Source of the DNA: Phycisphaerales bacterium
GTDB lineage: Bacteria > Planctomycetota > Phycisphaerae > Phycisphaerales > UBA1924
Direction: 5' to 3'
DNA: 64,000 bases
NCBI GenBank assembly: GCA_020846975.1
Contig: JADLCX010000071.1
Location: forward strand, 1 to 64,000
Under the pieces are notes generated by a model. It did not search any database and was not told the origin of the DNA. It worked only from the letters and a program-made list of their open reading frames with translations. The position numbers were made by a program, and so were the translations under genes. Below are positions 29,265 through 37,367 of this stretch, piece after piece; the first letter of the stretch is position 1, and each line of letters begins with the position of its first letter.

Positions 29265-29918
29265 ATGCCCATCTCAGCCCCGGACCTTCTGAAGCAACTC
29301 GGTTGGCGCTACGCCGTCAAGAAGTTCGACCCCACCCGGAAGATCCCCGCCGAAACCTGGGACACGATCGAGCGGGCCGTCATTCTCAGCCCATCCTCGT
29401 TCGGCCTGCAACCCTGGCGGTTCTTCGTCGTCAACAACCCCGACACCCGCGCCAAACTCCGCGCGGTGAGCTGGAATCAATCTCAGATCACCGACGCTTC
29501 TCACATGGTCGTCTTTGCCCGGCGCGGCGAGGTAACCGCTGCGGATATCGACGCCCACATCGCCCGCATTGTCGAGGTCCGCAAGACACCCCCCGCGGTC
29601 CTGAACGACCTGAGGAACATGATGCTCGGATCGATCACCGAGCCCGCAACGCTGCCCGGCGGAAACATGGTCACCTGGACCCGCAGCCAGGTCTACATCG
29701 CGCTCGGGTTCTTCCTCTCCACGTGCGCCCTGCTCGGCGTCGATGCCTGCCCGATGGAGGGGTTCGACCCGGCCCAGTACGACGAAGTCCTCGGCCTTCC
29801 CGCACAAGGCTACCACGCCGTCGTCATCGCCACCGCCGGCTATCGTGCCGCCGACGACTGGCTCGCACCGCTCGCCAAGGTACGCCACCCACGCGAACGC
29901 ACGATCAGGCACATCTGA
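29265..29918 (+). CDS. NAD(P)H-dependent nitroreductase-family oxidoreductase
   Basis: FMN-dependent reductase of the NfsB/nitroreductase fold. 217 aa with the FMN-phosphate motif RYAVKKFDPTRKIP near residue 15, AVILSPSSFGLQPWRFFVV near 40, the mid segment YIALGFFLSTCALLGVDACPMEGFD and the closing VIATAGYRA. These features fit reduction of quinones or nitroaromatics with FMN. The physiological substrate is not evident. It stands alone, tail to tail with the glycosyltransferase at 29937. Confidence 0.88.
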   Translation: MPISAPDLLKQLGWRYAVKKFDPTRKIPAETWDTIERAVILSPSSFGLQPWRFFVVNNPDTRAKLRAVSWNQSQITDASHMVVFARRGEVTAADIDAHIARIVEVRKTPPAVLNDLRNMMLGSITEPATLPGGNMVTWTRSQVYIALGFFLSTCALLGVDACPMEGFDPAQYDEVLGLPAQGYHAVVIATAGYRAADDWLAPLAKVRHPRERTIRHI

Positions 29919-29936
29919 CGCCCGAACGCCAACGCA

Positions 29937-31382
29937 TCAGGCCGCCGCCGCGTGCACTGGCGATTCCACGGGCTGGCTGGAGGCCTGGAGCATCCGAACC
30001 AACCGATGGTCCCAGGTGTGCTCGCGCAGGGCCCGATCCTGCATCGCGCGGCCCATCTCCGACGCTTGTCGCGGGTCATCAAGCAGCCGCTGGATCGACT
30101 CCAGCAAACCGTCCGCGCGGTCGAACGCCACGATCTCGCGCCCGCTGTCGAAGCACTCGTCGAGCTCCGCCGAGGAGTGGTGCGCGCACGCGATGCCCGC
30201 CGAGGCGATCTGGAAGGGCTTGTGCGTCAATCCCTCCTCGTCGTGGGCCGCGTTGATGTTCAGCGCAACCCGTCCACGGCGATAGACCGCCCCCTGATCC
30301 TCGTACGCAACCCAGCGCGTCGCCTCCGCCGACTGTTCGATCCCGATCGGCGCCCCCGTGCAGCCGTAGAGCCCGAAATCGAGCCTTCTCGCCAGCCACG
30401 CCGGATAGAAACTCCTCCTCCACTCCCCGAGCCGCCTCAACACACCGACCGCCGCGTACCAGCGCTGCGGCCCGGCGTGCAGCCACTCAAGCGCCGACTC
30501 GTACTCAACCGGGAGCGCCATCGCGAGCGACCAGACCGACCGCCGCGGCTCCCCGCTCTTGGCCCGCAGCAACTCGACCCCGAATGCTCGAAGCAAACCC
30601 GCTTCGCGTGTTGACGCCGACAGCGACTCCACCCACCGCACCCATCTCGCCATCGCCGCCGGCATGGCCGCACGGTCCATGGCCTCCGGGTCAGGCCGCT
30701 CGTCGTTCAGGAACGGCTCGATCTCCGGCGGCAGCGCCGATGCCCCGCCCATGATCGCCACGACATCGTGCACGGGCGCCGGCTCGTCCGCGGGCCGGGC
30801 GATCCTGAACCGCTCGATGTCCTCCGCCATCGGCATCGCCACCGTGTTCCGCCACCCCAGCGCGGCCGCCGCCTCGGCCGCGGCCGCGCGGCTCTTCAGG
30901 ACGTGCGTGTGCAAGGGGTGATCCAGCCGCGACACGAACTCCGCTCGCAGCGCGGCGCCCTGGTTGAACCAGTCCGGATGATCGGTCCACAGCATGATGT
31001 GCCGCACGCCGAGCGCGGCGAACATCGGCTCTCCCGGTTCACCGGGCTCTCGCGACAAGAGCCCGAAGTCCAGCGCGCCGTTCCACGCATAGCCCAGCGT
31101 GTGCGTGATGCGGTGCTTCCGCACCAGCCTGGCCAGTTCCAACTGCACGCGCACGCACGCGCCCATCATGCCGCGGCTCTGCGCCTCCGCGTCCCGAACC
31201 CTCCACAGTTCCTCCATCTCCACGCACGCGTGCGGGATGCCCAGCCGCGTCGCCGCGCGGGCCAGACCCAGCATGTAGTGCCGGCTCTGGCGCCCGGGGT
31301 TGAGCAGGATGAGCAATCGGTTCTCGGACACTGGGGCCGGCTCCACGCGCCGCGCGATCCCCCAACCCGCGCCCCGCGGCAC
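29937..31382 (-). CDS. Glycosyltransferase-like protein (CgeB-type)
   Basis: 481 aa. A GT-B-like plan: N-terminal half starting LLILLNPGRQSRHYMLGLAR with a Rossmann pattern and HTLGYAWNGALDFGLLSREP; C-terminal half with GRVALNINAAHDEEGLTHKP, FQIASAGIACAHH and a terminal helix before the stop. The GLTHKPFQIASAG block resembles the nucleotide-sugar site of CgeB/GT1-like proteins, where RTFEIPACG is usual. An in-frame GTG at 31331 (VSENRLLIL) may be the true start, since the first 17 residues look non-conserved. Acceptor unknown. Confidence 0.7.
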   Translation of the reverse strand: MPRGAGWGIARRVEPAPVSENRLLILLNPGRQSRHYMLGLARAATRLGIPHACVEMEELWRVRDAEAQSRGMMGACVRVQLELARLVRKHRITHTLGYAWNGALDFGLLSREPGEPGEPMFAALGVRHIMLWTDHPDWFNQGAALRAEFVSRLDHPLHTHVLKSRAAAAEAAAALGWRNTVAMPMAEDIERFRIARPADEPAPVHDVVAIMGGASALPPEIEPFLNDERPDPEAMDRAAMPAAMARWVRWVESLSASTREAGLLRAFGVELLRAKSGEPRRSVWSLAMALPVEYESALEWLHAGPQRWYAAVGVLRRLGEWRRSFYPAWLARRLDFGLYGCTGAPIGIEQSAEATRWVAYEDQGAVYRRGRVALNINAAHDEEGLTHKPFQIASAGIACAHHSSAELDECFDSGREIVAFDRADGLLESIQRLLDDPRQASEMGRAMQDRALREHTWDHRLVRMLQASSQPVESPVHAAAA

Positions 31383-31555
31383 ACGCGACCCATCCCGATC
31401 GACCCGCCGACTCCGCCCGTGCGGCCCAGCCCATCAACCCGCCGCGCACGACATCCCCCTCGCGCGGCAGTCGTCGCACGCGCCGCACACACGGCACGGG
31501 TTAACAGGGCTATGGGACCGGACAAGACGCTGAACCCCACCCGCGATCGGGACCA
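31383..31555. other. Intergenic region between GT-like gene and pgeF
   Basis: 173 bases between two leftward genes. It is GC-rich and I see no hairpin terminator or clear promoter in it. Confidence 0.4.
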
Positions 31556-32365
31556 TCAACCGTCGATCACGGAGCCGATCACCGCGACCATGCGTCCCGT
31601 AACCCCCCGATCACGCCGGTGCGAGAAGAACCGTTCAGAGTCCCCCGCCGTGCAGTGCGGAAGCACGTCGATGTTCTCGGCCGACAACCCCGCCCTTGCA
31701 AGCTGTTCCGCGATCGAGCCCTTCAGATCCACCAACGACCGATCGCGCGCCCCTGCTCGCACGTGCCGGGTTTCCGGACCAAACACCAGGCGGAACTCCG
31801 CCGCGACTTCCGGCCCCACCTCGAAAGCCTCCGCGCTGATGCAGGGACCGATCGCCGCCGCGAGCACGGCCGTCGGCGCACCCAAACCAGCCATCCGTTC
31901 CACCGCGTGGGACACCACGCCCTCCACCACACCTCGCCACCCCGCGTGTACCGTGCCAACCACGCGTCCATCGCTCGAAGCCAGCAAGACCGGCGCACAA
32001 TCCGCCACCCGTATCGCCAGCACGCGCGCGGGGTCATCCGTCACGATCGCGTCGGCCCTGGTGTCGTGCTCACCCTCGTGCGTCCGCCGCCCGCGCCTCA
32101 CCTCGTGCACCACCGCGCCGTGCACCTGATGCACCTGCACCAGTTCGCGCCCTCGCATCCCGACCGACTCCAGCAGACGGTCAACGTTCCGGGCAATGTT
32201 CGTCGCCGGGTCTCGTTGCTCCAACGCAATCTCACCCGGGTTGCCGAAGTTCAGCGACTCAAAGACGCCGCTCGAGATGCCGCCCTGCCGCGTGGAGAAC
32301 GCATGGCGGCACGGCCGCTTCCCAAGAACAGGGGAGAACACTGGGCGAACGTTCAACATGGCCAA
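31556..32365 (-). CDS. pgeF: Peptidoglycan editing factor / purine nucleoside phosphorylase-like
   Basis: 269 aa member of the DUF152/YfiH/LACC1 family. The zinc-site and catalytic residues are visible: QVHQVHG near residue 80, VADCAPVLL near 119, and VHAGWRGVV near 138, plus AIGPCIS and the C-terminal FFSHRRD. Known members remove L-serine mis-incorporated in peptidoglycan precursors or act as purine nucleoside phosphorylases. Start at 32365 with an N terminus (MAMLNVRPVFSPV) of normal length. Divergent from the lipoprotein gene at 32469. Confidence 0.9.
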   Translation of the reverse strand: MAMLNVRPVFSPVLGKRPCRHAFSTRQGGISSGVFESLNFGNPGEIALEQRDPATNIARNVDRLLESVGMRGRELVQVHQVHGAVVHEVRRGRRTHEGEHDTRADAIVTDDPARVLAIRVADCAPVLLASSDGRVVGTVHAGWRGVVEGVVSHAVERMAGLGAPTAVLAAAIGPCISAEAFEVGPEVAAEFRLVFGPETRHVRAGARDRSLVDLKGSIAEQLARAGLSAENIDVLPHCTAGDSERFFSHRRDRGVTGRMVAVIGSVIDG

Positions 32366-32468
32366 GTATTGGCCGAGCCGTGCCCGCCGGGCCCATGCAC
32401 ACTACAGTTCCCGCTCACAACTCACACGGCGGCTTTTTTCGCGCCGCGAAACTCCTGGGAGGTTCACC

Positions 32469-32900
32469 ATGGCTCGTCTGCTGTTCCCCGTTCTGGTCGT
32501 TGCCTCGCTCGGATTGGCCGCGTGCGATGAGTCCAAGACGCCGTCCGTCGGCGACAAACTCAAGGACGCCGGCAAGGCGGCCGGCGACAAGCTCGCCGGT
32601 GCGGCCGACGCCGCGAAGAACTCGATCATGGACGCGCTCAAGCCGCAGATCGACGCGGTGAAGGCCAAGATCGAGACGCTGACCAAGGGTGCATCCTCGG
32701 TCAAGGAAGCCGACAAGGCCGCTTACGACAAGGACGTCACCGACATCAACAGCGGCTTCAAGACGCTCACCGACAGTTGGGACAAGCTCAAGTCCTCCGC
32801 CTCGGGCGATTGGACCAAGCTCGGCGACACGCTCAAGACCGAAGCCACCGCGCTGCTCGGCAAGGTCAACGCCGCCCTAGCCAAGTACGGCATCAAATAG
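32469..32900 (+). CDS. Small helical lipoprotein
   Basis: 143 aa with a lipoprotein signal (LLFPVLVVASLGLAAC, lipobox LAAC near residue 19). The mature part is Lys/Ala/Asp-rich and helical (KLKDAGKAAGDKLAGAADAA, then a long amphipathic stretch), similar in style to periplasmic apolipoprotein-like coils. GGGAGG at 32457-32462 lies 6 bases before the ATG. A strong terminator follows, so it is likely a single-gene, well-expressed transcript. Function unknown. Confidence 0.75.
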   Translation: MARLLFPVLVVASLGLAACDESKTPSVGDKLKDAGKAAGDKLAGAADAAKNSIMDALKPQIDAVKAKIETLTKGASSVKEADKAAYDKDVTDINSGFKTLTDSWDKLKSSASGDWTKLGDTLKTEATALLGKVNAALAKYGIK

Positions 32901-32928
32901 CCCCTCGGCGGTTCGCGCCCAAGCCCAC

Positions 32929-32959
32929 GGCCCCGGCGGGGATCCCCACCGGGGCCTTT
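32929..32959 (+). terminator. Terminator after the small lipoprotein gene
   Basis: GGCCCCGG (32929-32936) pairs with CCGGGGCC (32949-32956), and GGGGATCCCC inside the loop extends the fold. A short TTT follows. It separates the lipoprotein from yajQ. Confidence 0.7.
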
Positions 32960-33001
32960 GCGTTCCCTGAGTCGCCACTCGCCATCTCGGAATCAACGAA
33001 C

Positions 33002-33493
33002 ATGCCCAGCCTCGACATCGTCAGCCGCATCGATTTCGCCGAACTCGACAACGCCATCAACAACACCAGGAAGGCGATCATGAATCGCTTCGATTTCCGC
33101 AACACCAAGTACGAGATCGAGCTCAACAAGAAGGACAAGAAGATCCATATCCAGGCCGAGGACGACGGCAAGCAGGCCGCCATCCGCGAGATGTTCATCA
33201 ACGCCGCGATCAAGCGCGGCCTCGATATGAAGTCCTTCGAGTTCGGCGAGTGCGAGCCCGGCCCCGCGGGCAACTCCAAGCGCGATATCAAGCTCCGCGA
33301 CGGGCTCGAGGGCGAACTCGCCAAGAAGATCACCAAACTCATCAAGGAATCCAAGATCAAGGTCCAGGCCTCGATCCAGGGCGACGAGGTCCGTCTCTCC
33401 GGCAAGCAGATCGACGATCTCCGCTCGTGCATGACCCTGCTCAACCAGTCCGGCCTCGAGCTCCCCCTCCAGTACGTCAACATGAAGAGTTGA
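33002..33493 (+). CDS. yajQ: YajQ-family cyclic nucleotide-binding protein
   Basis: 163 aa, the family's normal length. It has the characteristic start MPSLDIVSRIDFAELDNAI, FDFRNTKYEIELNKKDKKIH, and GLEGELAKKITKLIKESKIK, followed by the closing strand LELPLQYVN. YajQ folds as two RRM-like halves; members bind c-di-GMP or nucleic acids. With the PilZ-J protein at 24196 it is the second possible c-di-GMP receptor in the window. Tandem hairpins follow the gene. Confidence 0.93.
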   Translation: MPSLDIVSRIDFAELDNAINNTRKAIMNRFDFRNTKYEIELNKKDKKIHIQAEDDGKQAAIREMFINAAIKRGLDMKSFEFGECEPGPAGNSKRDIKLRDGLEGELAKKITKLIKESKIKVQASIQGDEVRLSGKQIDDLRSCMTLLNQSGLELPLQYVNMKS

Positions 33494-33499
33494 CCGTGG

Positions 33500-33552
33500 C
33501 ATGGGCATCCCTGCCCATGACGGATGAGCAGGCTCAACGCCTGCTCATCCGT
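33500..33552 (+). terminator. Tandem hairpins after yajQ
   Basis: Two adjacent perfect palindromes: CATGGGCA/TGCCCATG (33500-33519, 4-base loop), and a 14-bp stem ACGGATGAGCAGGC (33520-33533) with 33539-33552 around a 5-base loop. No T-tract follows, so they may end transcription or protect the 3' end. Confidence 0.65.
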
Positions 33553-33621
33553 GCGTAACGCGCACAACTCGCACCAAGCCCAAGTCGCAATCCGGCGAAC
33601 GAGGTTCCCAACAAGGCTGTC

Positions 33622-34014
33622 ATGACCGTGACCGCCGCAGCACACCCAACCCGCCCGCAGCCCGACCTCTCCGACGCCGAGCGCGCCGCCATCATCGCCC
33701 GGCTCCGCAGGCTCTCCTGGCTTCTCGACAGCTCCGTTCGCATCCCCGGCACACGTCTCACGATCGGCCTCGACCCCATCGTCGGTCTCGCGCCCGGCAT
33801 CGGCGATGCCCTCATGCTCATAGCGAGCGTGTACATCATCGTGCAGGGCCACCGCCTCGGCGCATCGCGCCGGACTCTCGCCAAGATGGCGCTCAACGTC
33901 GCCATTGATGCGCTCACCGGGGTGGTCCCCATCGCCGGCGACATCTTCGACGCCGCGTGGAAGGCCAACCAACGCAACCTCCGACTGCTCGGCATCACAC
34001 CGACCGCCGGTTGA
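33622..34014 (+). CDS. DUF4112 membrane-associated protein
   Basis: 130 aa. The DUF4112 signature is clear: LRRLSWLLDSSVRIPGTRLT, then IGLDPIVGLAPGIGDALML, and GVVPIAGDIFDAAWKANQRN. Two weakly hydrophobic helices (about 55-80 and 88-112) suggest membrane association. The family is widespread but uncharacterised. It sits alone between yajQ and the next gene, with an ATG at 33622. Confidence 0.88.
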   Translation: MTVTAAAHPTRPQPDLSDAERAAIIARLRRLSWLLDSSVRIPGTRLTIGLDPIVGLAPGIGDALMLIASVYIIVQGHRLGASRRTLAKMALNVAIDALTGVVPIAGDIFDAAWKANQRNLRLLGITPTAG

Positions 34015-34159
34015 ATCCGCACGAGCACCGAATCTCGCTCAAGACGGCACGTTCTCAACGCCGGCCCCCGGCGTGCTTACGATGGTGCCGCAACTCCGTG
34101 CCTCTCAAGGCCCGGCGCGTTGCCGCAACCATAAAGCATTGCTACACAAAGAGATACGA

Positions 34160-35623
34160 ATGTCCAAGTCCGCCGTCTCCGCCTCGCCCGCTCACACCAA
34201 CGGCTCCGCCCTCACGCCGGCGGCCGCCAAGGCGGCCGTCCACGACCTGCTCGACAAGTTCAACTACAAGCCCCAGCCCGAGGGCCAGAAGCTCATCAAC
34301 GAACTCGTCAACGACTTTCTGAAGCACAACCCCTCCGCGGCGATCCTCTCGCGGCGTATGAAGTCCGAGACCGGGACCCGCTTCGCCGATTGGATCGACC
34401 ACATCCAGGTCGGCAGCAGCGCATCGATCAAGAAGCGGCTGACCGAGTGCGGCTTCACGCTCCACCCGCAACCGATGGCCGACGAGTGCTACATCCACGA
34501 GGGCGCGATGTTCCCCTCGGTCGTGCTTGTCTCGGGCAAGGCCGTCCGCATCGGCGTCAAGGTCGAGAGCGTGATGGACTTCCTCGTCGCGCACAACATC
34601 AACGAGGGCGATATCCACGGCGAGCCGGGCGGCCAGTTCCGCATGGCCACGGCCTTCAAGGGCGCGGACGGTTTCGACATGTTCATCGTCGAGCGACACG
34701 GCTACCGCGGCTTCGCCGCCCCCAGGTTCGACGCGGCGAAGGCCGCCCGGGCCGCCTGGCACGGCGAGGTGCTCAAGCGCCGCCGCCGCGAGTTCGACAA
34801 CGATGCCGAAGGCTTCCGCGAAACAACCCGGCTTGTCGATGCCGCCATCGCCGATCTCGGAGCCGACTGGACCTGCGACCTGTTCTTCGCCGCCGAACGC
34901 TGCTACTGGATGCGCCGCAACCGCGCCGGCCAGGTCCAGTTCGCCCGCCAGCAGAAACTCGGCCTGGGCTGGGCCAACCACGACCACCACACCTACCGCT
35001 CCTCGCGCGAGCACTTCACCCGCCTCGTCGCGCTCTGGGAAAAGCTCGGCTTCACCTGCCGCGAACGCTTCTACGCCGGCCACGAGGCCCAGTGGGGCGC
35101 GCAGGTCATGGAGCAGGCCGCCACCGGCATCACCACCTTCAACGATGTGGACATGAGCCCCGAAGAACTGCTCGGCGACTTCAGCCACGAGGGCTTTGCG
35201 CAGAGCCGCGACCGACTCGGCACCGTCGGCCTCTGGTGCGGCCTGCACGGCGAGGCTGTATTGCAGGCCGGCATGCACCACCTCGAGGCCCAGTTTGATT
35301 GGCAGGCGCTCGTCGAGCAGCTCGAGCAGAACGCCCACATCCGCACCATGGCGCCGTTCACGACCTTCAAGTACCTCCGCCAGGCGTTCACCGAGGGCGA
35401 GACCTGGCAGGTCAGCGAGAAGCGCCTCCAGAAGCTCGTCGCCGCCAGGCTCATCTCGACCGAGCAGGCCTCGATGTTCCGTCAGGAGGGCGCGCTCGGC
35501 AGCCACCTCGAAAACCTCGAACGCAACGACGGCTTCAAGGGCTTCAACCAGGAGGGCGTCAGCGACATCATCGCCCGCACCGACCCGCGCAAGCATGCCA
35601 AGATGCACGCCGTCGGCGCGTAG
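34160..35623 (+). CDS. Unrecognised protein with two possible VOC-like modules
   Basis: 487 aa, soluble, no signal. I do not recognise the family. Two segments look like vicinal-oxygen-chelate beta-alpha-beta modules with metal residues: WIDHIQVGSSASIKKRLTEC with IHEGAMFPSVVL (about 78-130), and NHDHHTYRSSREHFTRL, LWEKLGF, AGHEAQWGAQVME (about 275-325). HDHH and the Glu in QVME would be candidate metal ligands. The C-terminal 120 residues are helical (TFKYLRQAFTEGETWQVSEK). The start at 34160 matches a plausible open N terminus. It is followed after 16 bases by the asparaginase-domain gene, so they may share a transcript. VOC membership is inference only. Confidence 0.6.
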   Translation: MSKSAVSASPAHTNGSALTPAAAKAAVHDLLDKFNYKPQPEGQKLINELVNDFLKHNPSAAILSRRMKSETGTRFADWIDHIQVGSSASIKKRLTECGFTLHPQPMADECYIHEGAMFPSVVLVSGKAVRIGVKVESVMDFLVAHNINEGDIHGEPGGQFRMATAFKGADGFDMFIVERHGYRGFAAPRFDAAKAARAAWHGEVLKRRRREFDNDAEGFRETTRLVDAAIADLGADWTCDLFFAAERCYWMRRNRAGQVQFARQQKLGLGWANHDHHTYRSSREHFTRLVALWEKLGFTCRERFYAGHEAQWGAQVMEQAATGITTFNDVDMSPEELLGDFSHEGFAQSRDRLGTVGLWCGLHGEAVLQAGMHHLEAQFDWQALVEQLEQNAHIRTMAPFTTFKYLRQAFTEGETWQVSEKRLQKLVAARLISTEQASMFRQEGALGSHLENLERNDGFKGFNQEGVSDIIARTDPRKHAKMHAVGA

Positions 35624-35639
35624 AACGCACCCACCGCCC

Positions 35640-36164
35640 ATGCGCCACATCACGCTCATCACCACCGGCGGCACGATCGAGAAGACCTACGACGAGATGA
35701 CCGGCGAGCTCGCCAACCGCCGCTCGGTCGTCCGCCGGATGCTGCGCCGGCTGCGCCTCGAAGACACCACCGTCTCGACGATCGAACTGCTCAGCAAGGA
35801 CAGCCTGCACATGACCGAGGACGATCGCACGGCGATCGTCGAGGCCTGCCGCGCCGCAGGCGCGGAGCGGCCGCAGAACAGCGGCGGCGGCGCCGGCATC
35901 GTCGTCCTCCACGGGACCGACACACTCGCGCTCACCGGCGAACGCCTGCACAAGGAACTTCGCTCACCCACGGTCCCGCTCGTCCTGACCGGCGCGATGC
36001 GCCCCTTCGAGATGGCCCGCTCCGATGCGCTCCAGAACCTCACCGAGGCGATCTTCGCCACCGGCATCCAACCCCCCGGCGTCTACGTCGCCGCCCACGG
36101 GCGGGTACTGAAGTTCCCGGGTGTCCAGAAGGACCGCGAGCGCGGAACGTTCGTTCGGCCGTAA
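35640..36164 (+). CDS. Asparaginase N-terminal domain-only protein
   Basis: 174 aa. The L-asparaginase N-terminal domain is intact: ITLITTGGTIEKTYD at the start with the TGGTI nucleophile motif, VVLHGTDTLALTGERL near 90, and VPLVLTGAMRPFEMARSDAL near 110. Full asparaginases have a further domain of about 130 residues; this one stops after the first. Stand-alone versions of this length are known as asparaginase domain-containing proteins. Whether it hydrolyses asparagine is unknown. It is convergent with the EamA-type gene. Confidence 0.85.
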   Translation: MRHITLITTGGTIEKTYDEMTGELANRRSVVRRMLRRLRLEDTTVSTIELLSKDSLHMTEDDRTAIVEACRAAGAERPQNSGGGAGIVVLHGTDTLALTGERLHKELRSPTVPLVLTGAMRPFEMARSDALQNLTEAIFATGIQPPGVYVAAHGRVLKFPGVQKDRERGTFVRP

Positions 36165-36169
36165 TGGGC

Positions 36170-36679
36170 CTATTCAGCGGCCACTTCCACGCGCGTGCCC
36201 GATTCAAGCGTCGATCGCTTGCTCCCCCCCGCCAGCATCACGATCCCCACCACGATCAGCACCACCGCCACGCCCTTCCGCACCGTCATCTCCTCTCCCA
36301 GGAACCACCACCCGAGAAGCACCGCCGTTGCGGGCGCCAGCGCGAACGCGATCGGACGCAGCACGGATATGTCGCCCCCCGGCAGCGACAACCCGACATA
36401 GAAGAAGAACACGCCCGCGAACCCCGCGAGCACCCCCGAGCCGACGACGATCTTCACCCACGTCGCCGGCCGCATCTCCCGCCACCACTCCTGCGGCTCA
36501 GTTTTCAGCACCGATCGCGCCACCAGGTACCCCACCACCGCCAGCGGCAGCGTCACCGCCGCGCGCAGCAGCACCGTGCCCAGAGGCCCGATCTCCTTCG
36601 TGTTGATCGCCGACTTGGTGAAGATCTCGCCGACACCCCAGCACAGGCCCGCGGCGATCGCGCACAGAATAGCTTGCAT
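36170..36679 (-). CDS. EamA-type transporter, half-size
   Basis: 169 aa with about five hydrophobic segments and a single EamA module (ILCAIAAGLCWGVGEIFTKS, FAGVFFFYVGLSL, SVLRPIAFALAPATAVLLGWWFLGEEMT). Typical DMT exporters carry two such modules of about 140 residues, so this one probably works as a dimer. Substrate unknown. It lies 54 bases downstream of rplU on the same strand, in the place where rpmA is commonly found. Confidence 0.8.
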   Translation of the reverse strand: MQAILCAIAAGLCWGVGEIFTKSAINTKEIGPLGTVLLRAAVTLPLAVVGYLVARSVLKTEPQEWWREMRPATWVKIVVGSGVLAGFAGVFFFYVGLSLPGGDISVLRPIAFALAPATAVLLGWWFLGEEMTVRKGVAVVLIVVGIVMLAGGSKRSTLESGTRVEVAAE

Positions 36680-36733
36680 GCCCTGTCTATCGACCGGGCC
36701 GCTTCTTCCGCGCTATCAACCAACCTCAGTTGC

Positions 36734-37063
36734 TCACCCGTTGATCGAGGTGATCTTCACCCGCGTGTACCGCTGGCGGTGGCCCGTGCGGCGGCGGCTG
36801 TTCTTCTTGGCCTGGAAGTACTGGATGCGGAGCTTCTCGCCCTGCACCACGCCTTCAACCACCTCGGCCGCGACCGATGCGCCCGACACGTACGGCTGGC
36901 CGATCTTCACCGCCGCCCCGTCCTGGCCGCCCACCAGCAGGACCTTGTCGAAGTTCACCTTCTTGCCCGGCGCGGCCGACCCGGCATCGAGCAGATCGAC
37001 GAGGATCACATCGCCCGACTCGACCTTCCGCTGACCGCCCGACTCTTCAATGATTGCGTACAT
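36734..37063 (-). CDS. rplU: 50S ribosomal protein L21
   Basis: 109 aa, full length. MYAIIEESGGQRKVESGDVI at the N terminus, FDKVLLVGG near 40, the conserved FQAKKNSRRRTGHRQRYT near 82-100, and VKITSI at the end identify L21. In most bacteria rplU is followed by rpmA (L27) and obgE; here the next gene on this strand is an EamA-type transporter instead. The upstream 37064-37206 should contain its promoter. Confidence 0.95.
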   Translation of the reverse strand: MYAIIEESGGQRKVESGDVILVDLLDAGSAAPGKKVNFDKVLLVGGQDGAAVKIGQPYVSGASVAAEVVEGVVQGEKLRIQYFQAKKNSRRRTGHRQRYTRVKITSING

Positions 37064-37367
37064 GCTTGACTCTCAACGACTTACCGCACTTGACGGGGGG
37101 GCGAGTCACCCCTCGTGGGGTCGCCCGGCTTGATGCCCGGTTCGTTGCGGGGACCAAGCGTAGGCCACCCCCGCGCCCGGCACCACCGACCATCCTTCAA
37201 GGGTACAGTCCAAGCATGTGGTGGCGGGTACCCCGCGTCTCCGACGCGGGCGGTGAACGGGGCGTGCAAGTCTCGCCGGCCACCTTGGAGAGGCGGGGTA
37301 CCCCCCCTCCCCGCGCGTCGCCTACGCTCGCCTCCCGCCTCTCGACCACCAACACAAGGAGCCCGCC
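37064..37367. other. 304-base divergent intergenic region with a dispersed element
   Basis: Between rplU and the SYLF lipoprotein. It holds the 78-base element described separately (37226-37303). Downstream of it is a C-rich stretch and then the region before the lipoprotein ATG. I see no other gene; short reading frames across it are Arg/Gly/Pro-rich. Confidence 0.6.
37207..37303. repeat. 78-bp intergenic element, copy A, with conserved left flank
   Basis: Core 37226-37303 is bounded by an 11-bp inverted repeat (GGGTACCCCGC and GCGGGGTACCC). Its reverse complement matches 55159-55236 over the full 78 bases with about 9 mismatches. The 19 bases left of it (37207-37225) match 55126-55144 at 17 positions in the same orientation, so the core is inverted relative to its flank between the two copies. 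Confidence 0.85.
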
